From Cymbomonas tetramitiformis (taxonomy: Eukaryota > Chlorophyta > Pyramimonadophyceae > Pyramimonadales > Pyramimonadaceae), in assembly GCA_001247695.2 (NCBI GenBank), contig LGRX02003615.1, forward strand, positions 49,918 to 113,917: 64,000 nucleotides of DNA, read 5' to 3'. The translations under genes and the position numbers were made by a program. Of the stretch, positions 8,256 through 17,930 are shown piece after piece. The number at the start of each line of letters is the position of its first letter. Positions within the stretch are counted from its first letter, which is position 1. Under the pieces are notes generated by a model, which was not told the DNA's origin, searched no databases, and worked only from the letters and a program-made list of their open reading frames with translations.

Positions 8256-9170
8256 ATGAAGATTGTAAAAGTAAAAGATATGAACATCGATGTGCCAAAT
8301 GGAAGTGCTTTCAATATCAAAACCGGACCGAACATGTTAAAAGCTCATCAAAATTCAATATTTATTGGAAAACGTTCGTCTGGAAAATCAGTTGCGGTGA
8401 CTAATTATTTGAAAATGTTGAAAAAAGAAGGTTCATTACATCGTATATTTGTTATTAGTCCCACATTTAATTCGAACAAAAAACTGATGAAGTCATTAGA
8501 TATCGACTCCGAAGATGTGTATGAACCCGACGATGGTGTAAATGTTATCAATAATATTATTCAAAAAGCTGAAGAAGAAAGAGATTTATACTTGAAATAT
8601 CATGAAGATTTGAGAAAATGGAAATTGTTAATGGATAAATTAAATGATAGAAATATTTATATCGATGATATCGACCCAGAATTATTGTTAGAATTTTTGA
8701 CATCAGACGGCTTCGAAAAGCCCGTCCATAAATATAATGGCGCACGTCCTATATTGGCTGTTTTTGTCGATGATTGTCAATCAACGAATTTGTTTCGAAC
8801 TCCTAAATTTCTGAATTTTATCACAAGACATCGACATATAGCTGATTTTGAAACCGGTGGTGCTTTAGGAATAAGTTGTTTTATTGCTATTCAGAATTTT
8901 AAGTCTCAATTTGGTGGTTGTCCACGGGCCGTGAAGAATAATGCAACTTCTTTAGCTATATTCAAAATGAAAGACAAAAAAGAATTACAAGAAATATATG
9001 AATCTTGTGCCGGTGAAATTGACGAAACGACTTTCTATGAAGTATATGCACATGCTATCAATGAACCACATTCATTTCTATTAATCGATTTACATAAGAA
9101 AGACAATCATCCATCGATGTTTCGAAAACGATTTGATGAATTTATTATTCCTGAAAAAATAAATCCATAA
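8256..9170 (+). CDS. FtsK/HerA-superfamily genome-packaging ATPase
   Basis: A 304-residue P-loop ATPase. Walker A is GKRSSGKS at about residues 35-42; Walker B is ILAVFVDD at about residues 165-172. The length and motif layout match the A32-type packaging ATPases of Polintons, virophages and large DNA viruses, which pump the genome into the capsid. It lies 33 bases downstream of the cytosine methyltransferase on the same strand, with TATATAT and CTTTA before the ATG. The frame is intact. Confidence 0.9.
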   Translation: MKIVKVKDMNIDVPNGSAFNIKTGPNMLKAHQNSIFIGKRSSGKSVAVTNYLKMLKKEGSLHRIFVISPTFNSNKKLMKSLDIDSEDVYEPDDGVNVINNIIQKAEEERDLYLKYHEDLRKWKLLMDKLNDRNIYIDDIDPELLLEFLTSDGFEKPVHKYNGARPILAVFVDDCQSTNLFRTPKFLNFITRHRHIADFETGGALGISCFIAIQNFKSQFGGCPRAVKNNATSLAIFKMKDKKELQEIYESCAGEIDETTFYEVYAHAINEPHSFLLIDLHKKDNHPSMFRKRFDEFIIPEKINP

Positions 9171-9239
9171 CTTATGAAGAAAACATCTTGTGAACGGTGT
9201 ATAGCTATTTCGAAAAGTAGTGGAAATTAATGTAGAAAC

Positions 9240-9647
9240 ATGACTTGTAAATATAGTCCTTATTGTTATGTTCATAGAGTAGTAAATATAAAGGAAAGTA
9301 GTATTCCAAATTCAGGTCTTGGAGTATATGCCAAAGAAGACTTGAAAAAAGATAAGTTAGTTGGTCGATACACCGTCGGCACGCAACGATTGACAATGAA
9401 TAAATTACCTCCATTGAATCGAAGAACACACATTTGGAAAAAGAATAATAATCTGTTTTATGATGCATCGAAAACAAATTCAGTTGCCGGTAAGTTCAAT
9501 GATTGTACCCCTCAAAGTGCCAAAAGAATCAAATGCAACAATAATGCTAAAATAAATTCCGTAGGAAATGTTCGATTAAAATCTAATGCAAAAAAGAATC
9601 AAGAGATATTTGTTTCTTATGGGAAAGACTATTGGAAAGATAAATGA
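9240..9647 (+). CDS. SET-domain protein (candidate protein-lysine methyltransferase)
   Basis: A 135-residue protein with SET landmarks. An N-terminal segment SGLGVYAKEDLKKDKLVGRY matches the first SET strand pair. GKFNDC in the middle is in the place of the usual N-H-[SC]-C pseudoknot segment. The C-terminal QEIFVSYGKDYW matches the closing SET motif, including the catalytic-type Tyr in SYG. It is a minimal SET domain without pre- or post-SET parts, similar to the stand-alone SET proteins of some large DNA viruses. Substrate unknown; host histones or viral DNA-binding proteins are possibilities. It is intact and lies 70 bases after the ATPase gene. Confidence 0.8.
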   Translation: MTCKYSPYCYVHRVVNIKESSIPNSGLGVYAKEDLKKDKLVGRYTVGTQRLTMNKLPPLNRRTHIWKKNNNLFYDASKTNSVAGKFNDCTPQSAKRIKCNNNAKINSVGNVRLKSNAKKNQEIFVSYGKDYWKDK

Positions 9648-9660
9648 TACAAATATTATT

Positions 9661-10144
9661 TTAAAATTCTGGAAACAATGATTTGAATGTTTTATGAAAA
9701 TGAGGGTCTGAATTCAAAACGTCATGATAAGTCGGAGGTGCTGCGTTTGGCTTTCCTTCCGATTTTGAAACTTTGTCTTTCTTTTTTGATTTTTTGATAA
9801 TCACTTGAGGTTGATGTTCATCGTCACTTGAACTACCCGAAGTTTCACTATCAGATTCCACAACAATCACGGGTTTCTTTTTTGATTTTTTAACATATTT
9901 CTTGTCGATGATTTCGGGTTCTGATTTTTTTCGAATTTTTCAGTAATTTCAGGTTCTTTTATCGATGATTTTATTTTATTTTGAGCAGCCTCCAACACTT
10001 TTTTGTTTTCTAATTCTTTAGCAAGTTTGATATCCTTTTTGGCTTCAGAATTTTTTTTCTTGTTTCCATAGCTTTTAATCGAGCAACTTTTAATCGTTCT
10101 AGAGTAGCCTCATCAGTAATTTTTTCACCTTTCTTAAAACCCAT
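9661..10144 (-). pseudogene. Lysine-rich, low-complexity protein, broken in two A-runs
   Basis: From the ATG at 10144 (MGFKKGEKITDE) the protein reads in three frames that join into one Lys/Glu-rich product of about 160 residues if one base is added or removed in each of two A-runs, near 10053 and 9927 (T-runs on the plus strand). The last part, 9661-9870, is a 69-codon stretch with an acidic-serine segment (SDSETSGSSSDDE) and a KKSKKKDK basic patch. I do not recognise the family; composition suggests a nucleic-acid-binding or core protein. It is convergent with the SET gene, 13 bases apart. Homopolymer errors are as likely as true mutation. Confidence 0.6.
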
Positions 10145-10238
10145 ATTAGAATACACAAGAAAATAATTTTCTAATCATTACTTATCATTTCTATTGATTT
10201 ATATACAATAAAATATATATGTTAAAGGTATATAAACA

Positions 10239-10427
10239 ATGTTCGAAATAAATACCTGTGATGTCTTTCAATTTGGGACAATCATTGTTGCTTTGATTCA
10301 CGCTATAGGATATAACATGAGAAGGTCTCGATGTAAACAATTAGATTGTTTTTGTATTAAATGTGAAAGAGATATAATGAATTCAAAAGAACTAAGTAAT
10401 GATAAAAATGTGTTTGAACCTGCTTAA
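10239..10427 (+). CDS. Small hypothetical protein with a hydrophobic segment
   Basis: A 62-residue protein from the ATG at 10239, after a TATATAAACA string. Residues 10-25 (FQFGTIIVALIHAIGY) could be a membrane segment. It is followed by a Cys-rich part (CKQLDCFCIKC) with paired Cys that might bind zinc or form disulfides. Family unknown. It sits at the head of a plus-strand run of virus genes. Confidence 0.45.
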   Translation: MFEINTCDVFQFGTIIVALIHAIGYNMRRSRCKQLDCFCIKCERDIMNSKELSNDKNVFEPA

Positions 10428-10452
10428 AGATTATAAGTTCTATAATATAACA

Positions 10453-10785
10453 ATGAGTGAAATTGATACACATTCTCCTAAGTATATGAAGGTTACTTCT
10501 AAGAATGGTAAGGTGTATTATAAAAAGCCTTTAGATATGAATAGAAGAGACAAAGGGAAATATTATGAAGCCAACAAACCATTGTTACAAAAAAATCTAA
10601 CCTTAGACCGAATTTTGTTGAATAAAAATGTCGGTGTTTCAACGATGGAAAAGCATGGTATTGATAAAGTAAAAATTGTTGAAATATTCTCCAATAAAAT
10701 CAAAGAAAATCCTGAAGACTTTGAAAAATATATGGAAATTCAAAACAAAATTTTGGAAAGATTAAATGTAACAAAAACCACCTAA
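10453..10785 (+). CDS. Small hypothetical basic protein
   Basis: A 110-residue protein from the ATG at 10453 (TATAATATAACA upstream). An open frame extends 54 bases further upstream, but the TATA-like string then lies inside it, so the shorter start is chosen. The N-terminal part (VTSKNGKVYYKKPLDMNRRDKGKYYEANKP) is basic; the C-terminal part is helical. Family not recognised. It lies in line with the following gene, spacing 46 bases. Confidence 0.55.
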   Translation: MSEIDTHSPKYMKVTSKNGKVYYKKPLDMNRRDKGKYYEANKPLLQKNLTLDRILLNKNVGVSTMEKHGIDKVKIVEIFSNKIKENPEDFEKYMEIQNKILERLNVTKTT

Positions 10786-10831
10786 AGAATACGTTACAAT
10801 TCAATAATAAGAAATATATCATATAATAATA

Positions 10832-11413
10832 ATGCCTACGAAAAAGTCTAATGATAAAGACAAAAAAGATGATAAAGGCAAAGCTCCATTGACCAAGGCA
10901 AAGAAAACCAATCTTAAGAAAGTCAAAAACCATAGGGCCGGAAATTTGAAAGCATCAAGTTCAAGACAATTAACAAAGGAACAATGGAGTAAAATTAATC
11001 AAATTGAAAATAAGAAAATAGACAAAGAATTTAGCAAAGAAAATAAACAACAAAAATTACAATCAGAAATAAAGAAATTTGAAAAAGAAAATGAGGACTT
11101 AATAGTCCGTAATGAGTTGCTTTCTAGACAAGAATATGAAGAACAATTTACGGACAAAGACGTTACAAAAGATTTTGTCGATAAAGGTGGAAATTCCGGA
11201 GTATCTATGAAAATCAAATTTAATAGATCTCTTAGTAATCCTTTAGTTTATTGGATGAATTTAATGAATAAAAAAATTGACCAAGCTTCGGAAGATGTAA
11301 AACATTTTCAGTTTGGTGTAAACTTTCAAGACGGTTCTTCAGAATTTTTAAGTGCAAAAAATGAAATTGAATTTTATAAAAAAATTAGAAGGAATGATTC
11401 AGTCCGGAGATGA
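10832..11413 (+). CDS. Hypothetical lysine-rich coiled-coil protein upstream of the polymerase
   Basis: A 193-residue protein. The first 45 residues are very basic and low in complexity. Residues 50-110 are helical and rich in Glu, Lys and Gln (likely coiled coil). The C-terminal part (SNPLVYWMNLMNKK, then HFQFGVNFQDGSSEF) looks folded. Its end overlaps the start of the polymerase frame by 53 bases. In protein-primed systems the terminal protein is often encoded just before or fused with the polymerase, so this is a positional candidate for it. No diagnostic motif was found. Confidence 0.55.
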   Translation: MPTKKSNDKDKKDDKGKAPLTKAKKTNLKKVKNHRAGNLKASSSRQLTKEQWSKINQIENKKIDKEFSKENKQQKLQSEIKKFEKENEDLIVRNELLSRQEYEEQFTDKDVTKDFVDKGGNSGVSMKIKFNRSLSNPLVYWMNLMNKKIDQASEDVKHFQFGVNFQDGSSEFLSAKNEIEFYKKIRRNDSVRR

Positions 11414-14400
11414 GAGAGGAGCTGTGAATTTTATCACAATTTCTTTATTAAATTTCAAAAAAATAAATGGAAAAGGCCAACCATTGTCGGTGCCAAAATC
11501 TGTGGAGGAATTGAAACAAAAGAAGAGTTGCATTACCGTCAAGGATGAACAATGTTTTGCTAAATCTTGCATAATCATGAATTACAAAGATAAAAAAGAC
11601 AATGAAGAAATAACATACAATGTCTACAATAAAATTTGCAACAATATTAAAAATCGTTTAACAAGAGAAGCAATAATTTTAATGAAAGAATTAGAATTTA
11701 ATGCTGAAGACGGTATAGGTTTTGATGACATTTATGTCTTTGAAGAAAAATTCAACAAAAATATTACAATTCACGGAATGACTGATTTGGGTTGTACAAT
11801 AATGTATCCGCCAAGTAAAGAAGGTTTGCCCGACAGACCGGAATGGAATTTTGTTTATTATCATTTAAATTCAAGTATTGGACACTACGAACCAATAACA
11901 AAAATTGCAGCATTTTATGGAATAGCCGACCGACCACGGTGTTTTAAATGTAAAAGTAAATTGTGTGATTTTTCTAAAAAGAAAACCAAACCATTTATTG
12001 AGTGGGAGAAAGCTATATACTGTGAAGATTGTAATATGAAATTTCCAAATCAGAAATGTTACAATTTACACCAAAAAGGAACAGCTTGTCAACATTTCCA
12101 TAGGTGCAAAAATGAGTGTAAAAAAGTCTATGATATAAGAAAAGAAAAAGAACACATTTGTGGACATGAATTTTGTCCAAATTGTAAATTATATTGTGAC
12201 ATGAGCACACATAAAAATCAATGTTATGTTACCCCCAAAAAACCAAAAGACATCATTGATGAAAGTAAAATAGGATTTTTTGATTTTGAAGCATACAATG
12301 AAACAAAGCACGAAGTGAATCTGAGTGTGACACAATATTCTAATGGAGAGGAATTTATTCACAACAATATTGGAGAAGTTTGCAAATTTTTATTTTCAAA
12401 CAAACATAAAGGGTTTACTTTTATAGCACATAATGGTAGTAAGTATGATTATGTACTTATCATAGAATACATAATGACAACGATGGATGAAATTCCTGAA
12501 ACGGTACAAAATGGTGGTAAAATAATGTATCTAAAATATCAAAACGTGACATTAATGGATAGCTATCTACATTTAACAAGTCCATTGAGTAAATTCTCAA
12601 AAATATTCGATTTAAAAGGTGAGAAGAAAGGGTTTTTTCCTCACAAGTTTAATACCCCTGAAAATAAAAATTATGTAGGCGAAATTCCCGATATATCATT
12701 TTATGGTTATAATCAAATGAAAGAGGATAGCCGAAATGAATTTTTGGAGTGGCATAAACAAATGACAAACGATGGATATATATTTGATATGCAAAAAGAA
12801 ATATTAGATTATTGTCAAAGTGATGTAAGAATTTTACGATTAGGATGGATGGAATATAGAAAGAAAATTTTAGAAATTACAAATAAAGAAATTGACCCCA
12901 CAGCCTACTTAACGATTGCATCATTGACACAAACAATTCATAGGTATTTACATATGCCCGAAAATTCGATAGCTATTTTAAATACTGTCATCAAAGGAAA
13001 ACAACAATCAAAAATAGGTGACATTTGGTTGGAATATGTGAAACATACAAATAAAATTGATAATTTAATCAAAGAATATAACATTCGTCATTTCCATTTT
13101 GGAAACAATGAAAGGCACAAATATGTCGATGGTTATGACCCTGAAACAAATAATATATATGAATTTCTTGGAGATTATTGGCATGGAAATCCAAAAACAA
13201 ATGGTAAGAATATGTTTAGAAAGAATTATGCCACAAATAAAACATTTTATCAACTGTATGAAGAGACTAAAAAAAGATTGGAAAAAATTCGAAGTCTTGG
13301 ATACAACATAGAAATTATGTGCGAAAGTGATTTTAAAGAATTACAAAAAATGACCAAAATGTTATCGATTTCGTAAATAGTTATAACACACCTATCGTGT
13401 TCAGAGATGCATTATTTGGTGGGAGAACAGACCCTAAAAGATTGTATTATAAATGCAAAAAAGGAGAAACCATTCGGTATGTAGATTTCACAAGCTTGTA
13501 TCCTTATGTCTTGAAATATTGTAAATTTCCATTAGGTCATCCTACAAAAATATATCAAGAAATTGATTTAAAAGGAGTCACTGATATTGAACAATTCTTT
13601 GGAGTAATAAAATGCACAATAATTCCACCAAATGATTTGGAAATGGCAGTTTTACCATTGAGGACCTTGGGACAGTCTAAAATGGAGAAATTGACTTTTC
13701 CTTTGACAAAAATGACTGGAACGTGGTGCACGGAAGAAGTAAAATTAGCGTTGAAAAAAGGATACACAATTGAAAAAATACATCAGATTGTCCACTGGGA
13801 AAATACATCTTATACTATTTTTGAAAGCTTTGTCAATACATTTTTAAGAATTAAACAAGAGGCAAGTGGGTACCCTGAGTGGGTAAAATCTGATGAAGAT
13901 AAGGATTTGTACATCAAAAAATATTTTGAAAAAGAGGGAATAATGTTACAAAAATACAAAATAAAAGATGGAGTATGGGTAGATAATATTGATTACAATG
14001 AAGGATTAAGAACCATTGCAAAATTATTTCTAAACAATCTGTGGGGAAGATATTGTTTAAAACCAAATAAAAGACAAAATAAATACATGAATAGTGCTGA
14101 AGTATATGATATTCTATCAGATTCAAGAAACGATAATGTACTCATTCAGCCAATAAAAAATAAAAATGGTGACGTTAAATATCTATTAGGATTTAATATA
14201 TTGAGTGAATATTCTGAAACGAACTGTACCGTCAATGAAGTTATTGGGGTTTTTACAACTGCACATGCAAGAATAAAATTATACAATTTAATGGACGATG
14301 TAGGATTCGACAAAGTTTTATATCACGATACCGACTCAGTGGTATACATTGAAGATGCACCAAATAAACATATGTTCAACATTATGGACGATGTAGGATT

Positions 14401-14890
14401 TGGTAAAGTTCTATCTCATGATATTGACTCGGTGATATACATCGAAAATGAAACAAATAAACAAGTATACACATAACAACTTGGTGATTATCTTGGAGAA
14501 TTGACTGACGAGCTATACAATGATAAGAAAAAAATATATAAGAAATGTATTGAATTTGTATCAACAGCACCTAAATCATATTCTTTAAAATTTGATGATG
14601 AAACAACGATGACTAAGGTAAAAGGATTTCCATTAAATTATGAAAATTCTCAAAGTATCAATCATGAAGAAATCAAAGATATCATTTTATACAATCACGA
14701 AAAAATTGTGGAATTAAAATACGATGTTCTTAGAAAACCAAGAAAAATTGATGAAAACAAACATTATGCAGCTCTTGGTATAGAAACAAGAAGCGAAACA
14801 AAATCATTTTCATTAAATTATGATAAAGGATACATTCAGTGGGACAATTTCAATATTTTACCTTGGGGACATAAAGATATTCCTTTATAA
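11361..14890 (+). pseudogene. Protein-primed family B DNA polymerase, broken by one frameshift and one stop
   Basis: The first part (11361-13376) has a Cys/His-rich zinc-binding region, then exonuclease motifs I (FFDFEAYNE), II (FIAHNGSKYDY) and III (DYCQSDVRIL). A segment YEFLGDYWHGNP is typical of Polinton-type polymerases. A one-base loss in an A-run near 13345 moves the frame. The second part (13397-14476) has palm motif A DFTSLYPYV, motif B KLFLNNLWGRY and motif C HDTDSVVYI. A TAA at 14474-14476 then interrupts the same frame, which continues to 14890. Motif C lies in a tandemly duplicated 93-base unit whose second copy has HDIDS. This enzyme would replicate the element using a protein primer. 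The breaks and the motif C duplication indicate a non-functional copy. Confidence 0.9.
14291..14476 (+). repeat. In-frame 93-base tandem duplication covering polymerase motif C
   Basis: Two copies begin with ATGGACGATGTAGGATT at 14291 and 14384, a period of 93 bases (31 codons). The first keeps the catalytic HDTDS; the second has HDIDS and ends at the internal TAA. The copies differ at roughly one base in five, so the duplication is not recent, or it arose by recombination with a diverged polymerase. Confidence 0.85.
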
Positions 14891-14892
14891 TA

Positions 14893-16047
14893 ATGGGCAA
14901 GTCAATCACTGAAAAACAAATACAAGACTTTTATTTAGACCCCGAAATCGGATTAAGTGCTGTATCACCATTCACGGCCAAATTAAAATCTCTTGGTTAT
15001 AAAGTCACACAAAAACAAGTCAAGGAAGCTATAGAAAAAACTGAAGTTAATCAAACCTTTTCTCAAAAAAAGAAAATCAATAGAAAAGAGTTATTTCCTA
15101 TTTACGGCAAAGACCCTAATAAGAATTATGTTCAGGCTGATTTAGCATTTATTCCTGAATTCAAAAAACAAAATAGAGGTTATTCCGTTATATTGACGGC
15201 TATCAATATCAATGCAAGGAAAAGCTATGCATATCCATTAAAAAAAACTGTTAAACTTAAAAATAACAAAAACATTGATTATGCTGAAGGAATAATTCCC
15301 GCTTTCAAAAAGTTAATAAAAGATTCAAAAATGAATGTATTGACTACGGACAATGGTGTAGAATTTACAAATAAATCTATGAAAAAAATATTAAAGGACA
15401 ACAATATTGAGCATTATTTAAATGAAACCGAAGACCATACTACTATGGGTATGGTAGAAAGATTCAATAGAACATTAAAATTGAAATTTAAAAAAATAGA
15501 AGAAAGTAAAGACACCGTAAACTGGATTGATTATTTGGATTCTGTTGTCAAAAATTATAATAGTACACAAAATTCTGCAAATGTCGATAAATCAACTCCT
15601 GATAATATGAACCTAACAAAGACCATCAGAAATATTTTGTTGAAAAGGAATAAATTGACTAAGCTTCTTGAAAAAATAGATATAAAACCGGGTGATAAAG
15701 TTAGGATTAAAATTAAAACTAAAACGTTTGATAAAGAATCTCAACGATGGTCGACAAAAATATATAAAGTAAAATCTATGAAAGGATTGAGTTATATTAT
15801 CGAAGACGGTAAAGAAACTTTGGCACGTCGGTATAAACCACGCGAATTATTGGAAATTAAAGGTAACAATTCTAATAATAAGAAATCCACTGATGAACCT
15901 ACAGTTTCTGAATTAGTTTCTAAACAAAATAAAAAAGAAAGAACTCTTAGGAAAGAAGGTGTCTCATCTTCTAATCGAATATCTAAAAGGACAAGAAGTC
16001 AAAATAAAAATAATAAAGATAATGAAACGGAAATTGATTTACGATGA
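14893..16047 (+). CDS. rve-family integrase of Polinton type
   Basis: A 384-residue integrase with the D, D, E catalytic triad of retroviral-type integrases: QADLAFI (about residue 76), LTTDNGVEF (about 153) and MVERFNRTLK (about 188). The part after the core (GDKVRIKIKTKTFDKESQRWSTKIYKVKS) resembles the SH3-like C-terminal DNA-binding segment. The last 70 residues are basic and low in complexity. It would insert the element into host DNA, usually with a short target duplication. The ATG at 14893 follows the polymerase stop by two bases. The frame is intact, unlike the polymerase. Confidence 0.92.
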   Translation: MGKSITEKQIQDFYLDPEIGLSAVSPFTAKLKSLGYKVTQKQVKEAIEKTEVNQTFSQKKKINRKELFPIYGKDPNKNYVQADLAFIPEFKKQNRGYSVILTAININARKSYAYPLKKTVKLKNNKNIDYAEGIIPAFKKLIKDSKMNVLTTDNGVEFTNKSMKKILKDNNIEHYLNETEDHTTMGMVERFNRTLKLKFKKIEESKDTVNWIDYLDSVVKNYNSTQNSANVDKSTPDNMNLTKTIRNILLKRNKLTKLLEKIDIKPGDKVRIKIKTKTFDKESQRWSTKIYKVKSMKGLSYIIEDGKETLARRYKPRELLEIKGNNSNNKKSTDEPTVSELVSKQNKKERTLRKEGVSSSNRISKRTRSQNKNNKDNETEIDLR

Positions 16048-16076
16048 TTTTTATCAATTGTATTATATATATTGTT

Positions 16077-16274
16077 ATGGTAAGAGCTAATCAAACACAG
16101 GCTCAACGAAGGCTGAATGATAATGTTTATTGTGGATATAAAGACCCTGCACCCTCAGGTCGTCCGCTTGGAAATAAAATTCAATGTAAAGCTCGTCATC
16201 AATTAAGGCGGTATGGAAGAATTTTAAGACCACCTCATCCTGCGGATAGACAACAAAATAGACGAAACAATTAA
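16077..16274 (+). CDS. Small basic hypothetical protein
   Basis: A 65-residue Arg-rich protein from the ATG at 16077 (MVRANQTQAQRR), containing YCGYKDPAPSGRPLGNK and KARHQLRRYGR. An in-frame ATG at 16044 overlaps the integrase stop but adds only a hydrophobic leader made of promoter-like TATATATT sequence, so the shorter start is preferred. The family is not recognised with confidence. It could bind nucleic acid or chromatin; composition is the only support. Confidence 0.5.
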   Translation: MVRANQTQAQRRLNDNVYCGYKDPAPSGRPLGNKIQCKARHQLRRYGRILRPPHPADRQQNRRNN

Positions 16275-16298
16275 TATATATGTAATATTATAAAATAT

Positions 16299-16898
16299 AT
16301 GAGAAAGATATTGACTGATGATATTGTCAAACAATATTGTCTAAACGAATTAGGCTTTAGAAATGCTGCATCTAATAAATCAATATTTCATGGATACTCT
16401 AAATTAGCTTCTAACAATTATGCTATGACCGCTCCTTCTCAAAATAGTGTTGAATTCTATACTTCTATCTCCCAAAGTCCTTTGATAAATTCAGTTGATT
16501 TGATTCAAAATTTAAAAAGAAGTGATGTCAATGTTTTTGTTCCGGGAAAATATACAAGAGCGGACAATTTACAAAGGTTTGCAGATTTAAGTGAATCTGA
16601 TGTAGAAACTCCAAGAAGTTATGTATCACCTGATTCAGAACATGATGACGATGTTAAATATTTAGAAAGTTTGTCACCAACTCCAATAAATCAAGGAGAA
16701 TCTGGACCATCAAAAAGAATGACAATAAATCCTTTTTTAAGACAAGCATTATTTAATTCAGGTCAAAAGGATAGAACACCTTCGGCTGACGATGATAATG
16801 ATGATGCCGATGATACGAGTGATGTTCAATATATGGGTGTGGAAATGAGTCCTATTTCCACAAGAGCACAACGTGCAAATAGAGGTAATCAATTATAA
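16299..16898 (+). CDS. Hypothetical acidic protein
   Basis: A 199-residue protein preceded by AATATTATAAAATAT. The first 85 residues look folded; the remainder is Ser/Pro/Asp-rich, with a strong acidic run (ADDDNDDADD at about residues 160-170). Family not recognised. Its place near the right end with other small genes suggests an accessory or virion protein. Confidence 0.55.
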   Translation: MRKILTDDIVKQYCLNELGFRNAASNKSIFHGYSKLASNNYAMTAPSQNSVEFYTSISQSPLINSVDLIQNLKRSDVNVFVPGKYTRADNLQRFADLSESDVETPRSYVSPDSEHDDDVKYLESLSPTPINQGESGPSKRMTINPFLRQALFNSGQKDRTPSADDDNDDADDTSDVQYMGVEMSPISTRAQRANRGNQL

Positions 16899-16922
16899 AT
16901 AATAATATATCATAATATATAA

Positions 16923-17141
16923 ATGACTCGTGCTGAATGGAACGAAACATTAAAAAAATGTGCCAAAGAATATCATTCCAAAAAAGGCACGAAACCTCGT
17001 AAAAAATATTCCAAAAAGAAAAAGTTAATTAAATCTGCAAATATTCAATCACCACAAGTGACATCACGACCTATTGCAAATTTACCAACAAATAATAACA
17101 ATCGAGGACCTGCGAGATTTCCTTTTGATTTAATTGTGTGA
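16923..17141 (+). CDS. Small lysine-rich hypothetical protein
   Basis: A 72-residue very basic protein (KKGTKPRKKYSKKKKLIK in the centre), preceded by ATATATAA directly before the ATG at 16923. Probably nucleic-acid-binding by composition; family unknown. Confidence 0.5.
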   Translation: MTRAEWNETLKKCAKEYHSKKGTKPRKKYSKKKKLIKSANIQSPQVTSRPIANLPTNNNNRGPARFPFDLIV

Positions 17142-17229
17142 ATTTCTTCGGTTTTTTCATGGGGACAAAAAACCTCAAAAAAATAAAATCCACTTAAAGA
17201 GTTTAACTCGGTAGGATAAACCAAGCAAG

Positions 17230-17675
17230 ATGAATACTTCACATGATATTCAAAATCTTGTTGACGAAGTTAAAACAAAATTATCGAGTGACGAGTATTT
17301 GAAATTTTGCAATTTACTCAAAGAAAGGCATGAAGAAGAATCTCAAAACATTCTTTGTGAATTGATATATGTCAAACCAAGGATTGTTAAAGTTGACCCC
17401 GAAAAAATTTCGTCAGGTTGTTGTGATTTTTGGATGGATACCTCATTTACAAAAATATTAACAAAAATTACAAAGAAAGGTTATGAAAACATAAATAATG
17501 GAATAAATGAAAAAGGGTATCATCGAGACATCATTTGGATGCAAGCCATAAAGACTCCCCTACACATATTAAAACTAAACAATACTACGATTTAAATATT
17601 GAAAATGACGATGAAAAAGAATATTCGGCATATGTGGAATGGGTAAATATTATATCTTTAAAAATAGTGAAATGA
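17230..17675 (+). pseudogene. Hypothetical protein near the right end, frameshifted
   Basis: From the ATG at 17230 the frame is open for 121 codons to 17595. A coding-like frame continues in another register to a TGA at 17673-17675 (segment NDDEKEYSAYVEWVNI), so a one-base shift probably lies near the CCCC at about 17555. The intact protein would be about 148 residues. It is mostly helical at the N-terminus; family unknown. It is the last gene before the right boundary. Confidence 0.45.
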
Positions 17676-17930
17676 TTTAAGAACAATTAACATATATCTT
17701 ATTGAAACATTAATTAATTTACTTTTTATTTACTTTCAATTTTATCTTTATCTTTTTATTGTAGATTTTTTAATTTATTTTTTATTGTAGATTTTTTATT
17801 TATTTTTTATCGTACTCACATTTAATCACGTAATTTATTCCCTATTTATTACGTAATTATTTCTTTAGGGTTTTCTCTTGTATTTATCAATCATTTATTA
17901 TCGTCTTTAGGGTTTTGGGGGGGCGTTATA
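17676..17930. other. AT-rich right terminal region of the virus-like element
   Basis: No gene is seen. T-rich repeats of TTTTTTATTTATTTTTTAT type are followed by a local inverted repeat around ACGTAATTTATT and TTATTACGTAAT (about 17827-17861) and two TTTAGGGTTTT strings (about 17874 and 17905). A G-run at 17915-17922 marks the transition to host-like composition. This may be the terminal repeat, but the left end is not available to compare. Confidence 0.5.

Larger units (their letters stand above)
1..17930. mobile_element. Integrated Polinton-like virus / Polinton, left end outside window
   Basis: This AT-rich block carries the hallmark set of Polintons and Polinton-like viruses: an FtsK/HerA-type packaging ATPase, protein-primed family B DNA polymerase, rve integrase, capsid-like proteins and a DUF5754-like protein. 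Accessory genes include two DNA methyltransferases, a SET protein and a lipase-like protein. Short AT-rich intergenic spacers with TATATA-like strings precede most start codons. The right boundary is placed near 17.93 kb, where composition changes abruptly to host-like DNA. Terminal inverted repeats cannot be tested because the left end is missing. No Ulp1-like maturation protease is seen in this part. The polymerase, the capsid candidate, a lysine-rich gene and the last gene all carry frame breaks, so this copy looks inactive unless those are sequencing errors. Confidence 0.85.
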
